From: Nitrososphaeria archaeon
GTDB taxonomy: Archaea; Thermoproteota; Nitrososphaeria; Nitrososphaerales; JACAEJ01
NCBI GenBank assembly: GCA_029775925.1
Contig: JARVKB010000004.1
Coordinates: 1 to 64,000 of the forward strand
Length of the DNA stretch: 64,000 bases
Reading direction: 5' to 3'
Made by a program: the position numbers and the translations under genes. A model generated the notes under the pieces. The model did not search any database. It saw nothing but the letters and a program-made list of their open reading frames with translations, and had not been told where the DNA came from. Of this stretch, positions 9,676-17,407 are shown one piece after another. Positions within the stretch are counted from its first letter, which is position 1; each line of letters starts with the position of its first letter.

Positions 9676-9733
9676 TCAAGGAAGAATAGAAGAAAAATTT
9701 AAAAAAAACAACGTTATTTATAATCGAAAACAA

Positions 9734-10393
9734 ATGTCCCAGGAAGAAATTTTAGCCGAACTTGCTAAAGCAGTGATAGACGGTGACGTGGACAAGGCAA
9801 AGTATTTGGCACATAAAGTATTGGAGTTAAAAATAGATCCTTATAAAGCTATCATGGATGGATGCGCTGCAGGAATGAGGATAGTGGGGGAAAAATATCA
9901 AAATGGCGAAATGTTCATTCCTGAGTTACTATATTCAGCTGAAGCGATGTATGCTGCAACAGACGTCTTAAGCCCTCACATAAAAGCAGAAAAAATTCCA
10001 TATAGCGGTAAGGTAGTAATAGGTGTTGTTGAGGGCGATATACATGATATTGGCAAGAACATCTTGGTAACACTTTTAAAGGCAAGTGGGTTTGAAGTTG
10101 TAGACTTAGGCAGAGATGTGCCGACAAAAGATTTTGTGCAAAAAGCAAAGGATGAAAAAGCAGAAATCATAGCCATGTCAACTTTGATGACCACAACAGC
10201 TCCAGGAATGAAAAAGGTCATAGATGTATTGTATGAGGAGGGTATAAGAGATAAGGTAAAGACTATTATTGGAGGAGCAGCCGTTTCAAAAGAATTTGCT
10301 AAGGCTATAGGTGCAGATGCTTATGGAGAAGAGGTAGTCGACGGCGTAGAGATGGTCAAAAATCTTATGAGTTCTATTAAGAGAGGGGGATGA
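9734..10393 (+). CDS. Corrinoid (B12-binding) methyltransferase corrinoid protein, MtaC/MtbC/MttC family
   Basis: MSQEEILAELAKAVIDGD..., GDIHDIGKN B12-binding motif, ...IIGGAAVS. The track start at TTG 9671 falls inside the palindrome; ATG 9734 preferred. Confidence 0.88.
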   Translation: MSQEEILAELAKAVIDGDVDKAKYLAHKVLELKIDPYKAIMDGCAAGMRIVGEKYQNGEMFIPELLYSAEAMYAATDVLSPHIKAEKIPYSGKVVIGVVEGDIHDIGKNILVTLLKASGFEVVDLGRDVPTKDFVQKAKDEKAEIIAMSTLMTTTAPGMKKVIDVLYEEGIRDKVKTIIGGAAVSKEFAKAIGADAYGEEVVDGVEMVKNLMSSIKRGG

Positions 10394-11457
10394 AAAGTTT
10401 GGTAAAACCAATTGAAAGAGTTGTAGCTGCCTTAACATATAAGGATCCGGATAGGGTTCCTGCTGCACCATTAGTTTGTGGAGCATCAAGAAGAGTTTAT
10501 GGAGTTACATACGATGTTTGGTCTAGGGACCCTGTTATTGCTGCCAAATCTCTTATTGCTGCACAAGAGTTGATAGGTTTTGATGGTTTCTTGACATTAG
10601 TGGACTTGAGCGTAGAGCCCGCTGCCTTCGGTCAAAAAGTCTTATATCCTGTCGAAAGTACTGCTTTATCCGCAGCTTTCAAAGGTGATATGTTAATAAA
10701 GAGCGTAGACGATTACGATAAACTCGAATATGTAGACCCTAAAAAAGCTGACAGGATGAGAGATGTGATAAAAATCTGTGAGATACTTGTTCAAGCGAAA
10801 GGAAAAGAAGTTCCAACTTTGGGATTTGTATACGGTCCTGCCGGAACCCTATCTATGATGAGAACTTTAGAGAAGCTTAGTTTAGACCTAGTGAAAAATA
10901 AGTCAGCAGTTCTTAAAGGGCTGAAAATCGTAAATGATGTGCTATTTGATTACGCAAAAGCTCAGTGTGAAACAGGAGTTCCAGGGGTCGTTCTAGACGT
11001 TCTTTACGCATCAAAAATGATATGGAGTAGAAAGACATACGATGAGTTTGAAGGTCAGTTATGTTCAAAAATCGCTGATGAAATAAGAAAGCATAATGCT
11101 CTTGTAGTACTTCATAACTGTGGCCATGGGCCCTTCTTTGACACGATGATAAGCTGGTATAAGCCTGCCGCAATATCGTTCCACTATGTTCCTGATGATT
11201 GCAAAGACTATGCTGACACAAAGGAGAAGTATGGGAAAAAGACTGTACTGATAGGTCAAGCTGACAATCCTAAAGTAATCTACCCAGGTACTCCTGAAGA
11301 AGTTATGAACCATTGTGCGGAACAAATTAAAGTATATGGTCCCGGTAGTGGTTTCATACTTGCCACAGGTTGTGAATTTCCACCTAACGCTTCATTACTG
11401 AACGCTAGAGCAATGATAGAGGCTGCTGAGAAGTATGGTAAGTATCCAATGGCTTAA
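10390..11457 (+). CDS. Uroporphyrinogen decarboxylase-family methyltransferase (MtaA/MtbA/MtoB-like)
   Basis: UroD fold; HNCGHGP zinc-type motif; C-terminal GFILATGCEFPPNASLLNARAMIEAAEKYG; ATG overlaps the stop of the corrinoid gene. Confidence 0.85.
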   Translation: MKSLVKPIERVVAALTYKDPDRVPAAPLVCGASRRVYGVTYDVWSRDPVIAAKSLIAAQELIGFDGFLTLVDLSVEPAAFGQKVLYPVESTALSAAFKGDMLIKSVDDYDKLEYVDPKKADRMRDVIKICEILVQAKGKEVPTLGFVYGPAGTLSMMRTLEKLSLDLVKNKSAVLKGLKIVNDVLFDYAKAQCETGVPGVVLDVLYASKMIWSRKTYDEFEGQLCSKIADEIRKHNALVVLHNCGHGPFFDTMISWYKPAAISFHYVPDDCKDYADTKEKYGKKTVLIGQADNPKVIYPGTPEEVMNHCAEQIKVYGPGSGFILATGCEFPPNASLLNARAMIEAAEKYGKYPMA

Positions 11458-11975
11458 CCATTGGGTACTTCATTTTTCTTTTTTTGAATTATCAATCGAA
11501 TCAAAGATGGATTTATTCCTTCTAACCATTCATTAGGTGCTTTTTCAACACTCGAGAGTGGGGCAAGCTTCACTATTCTTTGTTTTGCTCCAAGTTTGAT
11601 GAGCTCTACAACAAGAAATAAGAAAATCTTTCCATTCATTATGCCTATGTCCATGGCATACGTTCTGAAACCTTCTTTTATACGATACCTTCTTGCCGTT
11701 ATTCTGGCTAGAAATCTTGCTTCAAGCTTAGAGTAAAGTGAAGGACTTACAGTAGGAGGGAGTTTACTTGGAACTTCTCTTAGTTCATCTATTCTTTTTT
11801 CAAGTTCTAATAACATCTTCCGAATCTCTTCAGGGTTTTGCCTATTTTCTAATCTAAATCCTTCTATAGTGATATTCTCGTACTGTGATTCTTCTATCAA
11901 GGGATAAATTTCTATAGCTGAAGGGTAGTCCTGACAAAAAATGATATGTATTTCTTCATCCTTTGTTTCTGACAT
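11454..11975 (-). CDS. Hypothetical protein, last gene of the methyltransferase accessory operon
   Basis: ORF 173 aa, convergent with the UroD-type methyltransferase (4-nt overlap). Confidence 0.6.
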   Translation of the reverse strand: MSETKDEEIHIIFCQDYPSAIEIYPLIEESQYENITIEGFRLENRQNPEEIRKMLLELEKRIDELREVPSKLPPTVSPSLYSKLEARFLARITARRYRIKEGFRTYAMDIGIMNGKIFLFLVVELIKLGAKQRIVKLAPLSSVEKAPNEWLEGINPSLIRLIIQKKKNEVPNG

Positions 11976-12006
11976 GAAACATCATCTTAAAATATGAATT
12001 AAATTA

Positions 12007-12498
12007 TTACTCATTCTTTTTTCGTTCCTCTTCCTTTGGTTGTATTGGAATGTCGAACTTATCAAAATACTCATGCTCTTTCTCAATTTCTATATTAAAA
12101 CCATAATTCAACAATACTTCATTCGAAGCCTCAAGAGTCGCCATCTTGACTTGAGATTTGTCTATTCCCTGTACTATGCTATTTATAACAAGGTACGCTT
12201 GAGTTATAGGCTCTGTTATGCTACTTTCAACATAAACTCCTTTTTCTAAGCCTATCGTATCTGCTTTTAGGTACCCGTGTTTGGTCTTCATATAGGATTT
12301 TATATGACCGATGAATTTTGCACCTTTCTCAATACAATAGGAAGCTATTCTTAACATTAACTTATTACCCATCTCTTTGATAGCATCTATATTGATAGGC
12401 TCTGATCGAGTAAGCCTAAAAGCAACAGCGTAGCCACTTACGCCAAAGGGCTCATAGCATGCTTTAGTTGAACTGCTTTCAACCTTTTCTGAACTCAT
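12007..12498 (-). CDS. Hypothetical protein in the accessory operon
   Basis: ORF 163 aa between 11454 and the CobW-like gene; family not recognised. Confidence 0.6.
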   Translation of the reverse strand: MSSEKVESSSTKACYEPFGVSGYAVAFRLTRSEPINIDAIKEMGNKLMLRIASYCIEKGAKFIGHIKSYMKTKHGYLKADTIGLEKGVYVESSITEPITQAYLVINSIVQGIDKSQVKMATLEASNEVLLNYGFNIEIEKEHEYFDKFDIPIQPKEEERKKNE

Positions 12499-12512
12499 GA
12501 ATTAATCACCTT

Positions 12513-13148
12513 TTATCTTATCTGATAAGCTGGATATTCTACAGGCTCTGTAATAAGCTTCGCCAATTCTACCATACCGTCTCCTCTAATAGAGGATATT
12601 CTCATGATTTTTGCTTTCTGGTTTATCTTTTTAACTTCCTGCTCACAATCAACTAACTGCTCCTCATTTACAACATCGATCTTACTTATGGCTATAATAT
12701 CTGCATCAGAGATTTGCCTGATCACTATGTTTCCTAATATGTCATTGAAGAGCAGCTCTTCCGGTCTTGTCGCATCGAATAAAACAACAGCCGGTCCCAA
12801 ATTTATGTCACAATCTCTTTTTGCCATAAGGGCGGCCAACTTAACTTGATTTGGTATAGCTACTCCTGTCGGCTCTACTAAAATAAAGTCAGGTTTAAAG
12901 GTTTGAGATAGTAAAATGAGTGTATTAGTAAAGCTTGTGGCTATCTCACAACAAATGCAACCTCCACCTAAGTCTTTAACTCTTAACCCATACTCTTCTA
13001 CAACCTTGCCATCTACAGGAATCTCTCCAATTTCGTTTACAACCAGAGCAACTCTCTTTTTAAAATCACCACTTAAAGTTCTAGCCAAGGATATTATGGC
13101 TGATGTTTTTCCAGAACCAAGAAAGCCTGCTATCTGAATTATTCTCAT
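12513..13148 (-). CDS. CobW/HypB/UreG-like P-loop GTPase (metallochaperone type)
   Basis: GFLGSGKTSAI Walker A, GGGCICCE metal motif, SKIDVV. Confidence 0.8.
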   Translation of the reverse strand: MRIIQIAGFLGSGKTSAIISLARTLSGDFKKRVALVVNEIGEIPVDGKVVEEYGLRVKDLGGGCICCEIATSFTNTLILLSQTFKPDFILVEPTGVAIPNQVKLAALMAKRDCDINLGPAVVLFDATRPEELLFNDILGNIVIRQISDADIIAISKIDVVNEEQLVDCEQEVKKINQKAKIMRISSIRGDGMVELAKLITEPVEYPAYQIR

Positions 13149-13173
13149 AACTAGGATAAAGAGTATTTCCCTC

Positions 13174-15123
13174 TTATATTTTTCTTATAACTGGTCGTCC
13201 AATGGCTGATACTTTTATTTCTGACCAAACGAAACCTACTTTTGGGAATATTCCATCTCTCCTATCTATCTTAATCTTTAAGTCCTCTGCACCAGATCTT
13301 TTAGCTAACTTTGTAGCTTCTTCTGTCCCCATCTTTATTGCAAAGTTTATGGCTTCTTCTATGGTTCCAAAAATATATCTTCCTGGGAATACCACATACC
13401 TATCAGGTTTTACCTCTTTTGCTATGTACATCTCAAAAGAACCTATCACACTCCCAACAAGGGAACCTACAGCTGCTCCAACTTCATGATGTTCAGGTAT
13501 GATTGCTAAAGTTCCAAGCCTTCTAGCCACTTCTGGTAAAAATAGGTAGACTGGTGCACCTATGCCTATCAATGGTATATCCAGCTTTGCTAGAACTCGA
13601 AAATCTCCATCATTATTTCCATCAGAAATCTTTCTTATTATTTCAGAGCATGCTATACATTTTTGATTTAAATCCCATTTATTTAGCTTTAACATCATCT
13701 TTTCAAATATTCTCGATACCAACTTTTCTACAATCAATTGCCATATCTTTTTTTGAAGCTCGTCAAGCGTCATTCCATTCTTTCTGGCGAAAAGGTCGGC
13801 ACCCAGGATAGCAGCATCAACGTCTCCTGCAGTATAAATCCCCTTTGCATGCATGATATCTGTTGGAGTTAAGCCTATCCCAATTATGTACCCTCTCTCC
13901 ATCAGGAACGAAATCAACAAATCAGCGATGGGGAAATCTGTCATATTATTGCTTATCTCAAGAAGGGTTGTTGGCTCCAGCTCTTGAACCGTCTTTAGAA
14001 ACTTTTCAGACAATCCGCCTATGTTTTCGGCTTTCCGAGGTGCCTGACTGACGGTAATAAAATCTGTAGTCTTGTATTGTTCCATCTTCTTTAGTAAATT
14101 AGGAAATATTGATGCAGCAAATGCAAGAGGTATAACTCTTTGTGGACCTAAATCGATACCTTTTTCAGGATCTATATGTATCCATCCATCTCCTCCTATT
14201 CCCCAAGCATCAGCATCTACTGCCTTTACTCTTGTCTTCCAGCCTGCAATACGAACTCCGTCCTCAACCACGTGAGGGGCATTCCCTTTGGAAGTTGTTA
14301 TTATCGATGTTGTACTTCCCATGTCTATTACTACGGCATCTTCTTTGCCAGCTAGGAATAGCCCACCAAGTACACTTGCTGCAGGTCCTGACTGAATTCC
14401 TTCTATCGGTCTTTCTAAAGCAACTTCTTCATTCATAAGAGAACCGTCACCTTTTACTATCATTAAGGGTACATTCAAGCCCTTCTGATCTAATGCATCT
14501 CTTATTTCTCTTATGAGATTTTGGACTATAGGAATTAGCCTTGCGTTAAGGACCGCTGTAACAGTCCTCTCATAAATTCCGAGCTCTGTTGCAAGTTCAT
14601 ATCCACAAGTGACTGGTTTTCCAGTCTTTTTCTTTATCCATTCTTTGACAGTCAATTCATGCATCGGATTTCTTACGCTAAAGTATCCTGATACTGCAAA
14701 GGAGTCAACATTTTTATTCATATTTTCAATGGTTAAGATGACTTCATCTATATCTAACTGTGCTTGTTCAACACCGTCAGGTCCATGGCCTCCTTTAACA
14801 GTCATGATTGTTGCTGCAGGTATGTCCCAAGTTTTCTCAGGTTCAAATCCAATTAAAATCAAGCCGACCTTTGCACCTTTTCCTTCAATGACAGCATTTG
14901 TGGCAAGAGTTGAAGCAAGAGAAACCAAAACAATTTCATTCGCAGGAATACCGCTGATCGATAAAACCTTATTTATCGATTCAATGATTCCAACAGATAA
15001 ATCATAATGCGTTGTCCTTGATTTTGTCTTTGCAACTATTTTCTTATCGTCCATTCTCATAATTACTGCATCTGTATGAGATCCGCCCGTGCTTACACCT
15101 ATCCCAAACAATAATCTCACCAT
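13174..15123 (-). CDS. Hydantoinase/oxoprolinase-family ASKHA protein, candidate corrinoid-protein reactivase
   Basis: GVSTGGSHTDAVIM, ...STLATNAVIEGKGAKVGLIL, VIDMGSTTSIITTSKG motifs; adjacent to the corrinoid methyltransferase genes. Confidence 0.75.
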   Translation of the reverse strand: MVRLLFGIGVSTGGSHTDAVIMRMDDKKIVAKTKSRTTHYDLSVGIIESINKVLSISGIPANEIVLVSLASTLATNAVIEGKGAKVGLILIGFEPEKTWDIPAATIMTVKGGHGPDGVEQAQLDIDEVILTIENMNKNVDSFAVSGYFSVRNPMHELTVKEWIKKKTGKPVTCGYELATELGIYERTVTAVLNARLIPIVQNLIREIRDALDQKGLNVPLMIVKGDGSLMNEEVALERPIEGIQSGPAASVLGGLFLAGKEDAVVIDMGSTTSIITTSKGNAPHVVEDGVRIAGWKTRVKAVDADAWGIGGDGWIHIDPEKGIDLGPQRVIPLAFAASIFPNLLKKMEQYKTTDFITVSQAPRKAENIGGLSEKFLKTVQELEPTTLLEISNNMTDFPIADLLISFLMERGYIIGIGLTPTDIMHAKGIYTAGDVDAAILGADLFARKNGMTLDELQKKIWQLIVEKLVSRIFEKMMLKLNKWDLNQKCIACSEIIRKISDGNNDGDFRVLAKLDIPLIGIGAPVYLFLPEVARRLGTLAIIPEHHEVGAAVGSLVGSVIGSFEMYIAKEVKPDRYVVFPGRYIFGTIEEAINFAIKMGTEEATKLAKRSGAEDLKIKIDRRDGIFPKVGFVWSEIKVSAIGRPVIRKI

Positions 15124-15135
15124 ATTTACAATAAT

Positions 15136-15387
15136 CTATTCTAAACCTTGTTTTTGCTCTTTATCTAATTTTAATTTTCGTCTAAACTTTTGGTTAATGT
15201 TAAATCCTGTATCTATAAGTTTTGTTACCTGATTAGTGGCTTCGACCAACTGTCTTTTTAAGATTGTTCGATTGTTTATAACAGTTGGAAAGCAATAGGA
15301 GATGCGTAATAAGTTATAAGAAGGCATCCAATGTTGCATTTCCTTCATTTCACCGCCATTATTCGGTGATTTACGTTTGGATAACAA
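15136..15387 (-). CDS. Hypothetical small protein
   Basis: ORF 83 aa directly upstream of the ASKHA gene; may be non-coding. Confidence 0.3.
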   Translation of the reverse strand: MLSKRKSPNNGGEMKEMQHWMPSYNLLRISYCFPTVINNRTILKRQLVEATNQVTKLIDTGFNINQKFRRKLKLDKEQKQGLE

Positions 15388-15608
15388 TTATGAGTTTGCC
15401 AATTTTGCCATCTTCTCATATTCACTAAGAGTATCATCTCCATCTGCTTTAACTAAAAATAGTCTTTTAACCTTTTTTTATAAAGATTTACTAGTGAAAA
15501 GATAAATTAGACTTTTACTCGAAGTTAAATTAAGCATAAAAATTAAGTGCAAATTTTTTGAAGCAAATATCAAAAGGGTTAATTTATTGCTATTAAAAGA
15601 ACGAGCCG

Positions 15609-16316
15609 ATGATATTTACAAATCGTGAAGAACTCATAGAATTTTTAAAAGGATCGCCATTGGGTAGAATTATCTCCATAGAGCCTGATGATTGCCAATG
15701 GATGCTGGAGAGATCAACCTTAAATGTAATTTTGAGCAAGGACAATTTTATCAAAACATTGTTTATTGGTAATATATTAGATTCTTATTTAAAAGAAGGT
15801 TCAGTTATTTATATCGACTTTGATACCATCTTCTCAGCATTTTTAAATCTGATTATTAAAGATACTAAATATTTGGATAATCTGCTAATTTTAAAGCCTA
15901 GCGATGGAGATAGTGAGAATATTATGGCTTATGCCTGCTCTCTTTTTTCACCTTATATAAAGCTCATAGTTCTTGACTCAATAACAACTCTTTATTACCT
16001 TCTTAACAGTAGGGCATCTTCAGATGTCAATAGGAAGATAGGGGTTTATCTGAGCTTATTAGAGGGCTTGGCCAATAAACTCAATATACCTATTATAGTT
16101 ACAAGCATGATAAGAGCAAAGAAATTTAAGCAAACTGAATCTTGGCTCGCTTCTCCAACAGGTGGTAGAGTTTTGTTGAGATCGAATATAGTTTTAAAAT
16201 TGGATAAAATCTTTGAGCATATAGAGATCAACGTGATAAAGCATAAAAACGATGCATTTATCGGTAAAACCTTCAAAATTCCTATAATATTAAGTTGGAG
16301 TGATAATATTGGTTAA
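15609..16316 (+). CDS. RecA/RadA/KaiC-superfamily protein with degenerate P-loop
   Basis: IKLIVLDSITTLYY...RKIGVYLSLLEGLANKLNIPIIVTSMIRAKKFKQTESWLASPTGGRVLLRSNIVLKLDK resembles RadA; no GxxxxGKT at the expected N-terminal position (VILSKDNFIKT). Confidence 0.65.
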   Translation: MIFTNREELIEFLKGSPLGRIISIEPDDCQWMLERSTLNVILSKDNFIKTLFIGNILDSYLKEGSVIYIDFDTIFSAFLNLIIKDTKYLDNLLILKPSDGDSENIMAYACSLFSPYIKLIVLDSITTLYYLLNSRASSDVNRKIGVYLSLLEGLANKLNIPIIVTSMIRAKKFKQTESWLASPTGGRVLLRSNIVLKLDKIFEHIEINVIKHKNDAFIGKTFKIPIILSWSDNIG

Positions 16317-17109
16317 TACTAAAAAGATTGAATATATACCCATTCGCGTTGACATTAAGAAGGAAAGGTTCAATTTATTCCAGACGATTTTAAGTGAAGT
16401 GGAAAAGAATGGTGAAAGAATAGAAGATGGGGACGTATTGGTAATATCAAGTAAGTTCGTAGCCATGTCAGAGGGTAGAATAGTGAAATTATCGGATGTA
16501 ATTCCAAGCCCTGAAGCTGAAGATTTAGCATCAAAGATACATGTGCCAAGCAAACTTGCTGAACTAATATTAAGAGAAGCCGACTTAGTCTTTGCTGGTT
16601 TGCCTGGTTTCGCTCTAACGATAAAGGATGGTGTTTTTACTCCTAACGCTGGAATAGATCGATCTAATGTGCAAGAAGGTTGGGCGATACTTTACCCAAG
16701 AGAACCCTTTAAAAAAGCTGAAATGCTAAGAAGAAGAATACTGTTAGAGACTGGTAAAAAAGTTGGGATAATAATAACGGATAGTAGGTTGTTGCCGTTA
16801 AGATCTGGTACTACTGGAATCGCTATAGGCGTGGCTGGCTTTGATCCAGTTAAAGATGAGAGAGGAAGGAAAGATCTTTTCAACAACATATTAAGAGTTA
16901 CTTTGCGTGCCATAGCTGATGATATAAGTGCAGGAGCTCAATTATTAATGGGCGAAGCTGATGAAGGAACGCCAATTGTCATAGTCAGAAATAGTGGCAT
17001 AAAATTGCACGATAAGCCAATAGATTATGAACAGATGGTTGTCAATCATCATGAGTGCATTTACGTGCGAGGTTTATCTCATAAAAATATCTCTTTAATA
17101 AAAAATTAA
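16300..17109 (+). CDS. cofE: Coenzyme F420-0:L-glutamate ligase
   Basis: DVLVISSKFVAMSEGR, NAGIDRSNVQEGWAILYP, GIIITDSRLLPLRSGTTGIAIGVAG motifs. Confidence 0.85.
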   Translation: MIILVNTKKIEYIPIRVDIKKERFNLFQTILSEVEKNGERIEDGDVLVISSKFVAMSEGRIVKLSDVIPSPEAEDLASKIHVPSKLAELILREADLVFAGLPGFALTIKDGVFTPNAGIDRSNVQEGWAILYPREPFKKAEMLRRRILLETGKKVGIIITDSRLLPLRSGTTGIAIGVAGFDPVKDERGRKDLFNNILRVTLRAIADDISAGAQLLMGEADEGTPIVIVRNSGIKLHDKPIDYEQMVVNHHECIYVRGLSHKNISLIKN

Positions 17110-17116
17110 AAGATAA

Positions 17117-17359
17117 TTGTGTTTAAGGTTAAAGGAATACAACCGAATTACTTTTATCCAAGCCTTTTTCATTTGTTATGAATTGCCTTTCGAGATAGTC
17201 TGTGATAATTGTGGTGCCTCTTTATATTATGGGGTAGATTTAAAGTATGCCAGTAACATTTTAAAGCTTTACAATGGCAAGTGCAAAAAATGTGGTGCTT
17301 TCTTATCTTTTCGAGATTTTAAATTAGATATAGAGCCTATAGAAAACATAGGGAAATAA
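17117..17359 (+). CDS. Small zinc-ribbon protein
   Basis: CDNCGASLYYG...CKKCGAFLSF; start codon uncertain. Confidence 0.5.
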   Translation: MCLRLKEYNRITFIQAFFICYELPFEIVCDNCGASLYYGVDLKYASNILKLYNGKCKKCGAFLSFRDFKLDIEPIENIGK

Positions 17360-17407
17360 TAAATAAAGTGGAAATTCGTTCAAAACTCATAATTAGTAAG
17401 TGGTTTT

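Noticed and set aside
9671-9733. ORF-track TTG start for the corrinoid protein (MHQGRIEEKF...)
   Set aside because: The TTG is inside the shared palindrome and the extension is not family-like; ATG 9734 gives a normal corrinoid N-terminus.
13202-15007. Many plus-strand ORFs opposite the ASKHA gene (13202, 13554, 13863, 14072, 14142, 14609)
   Set aside because: Antisense shadows of a strongly supported CDS with no recognisable domains.
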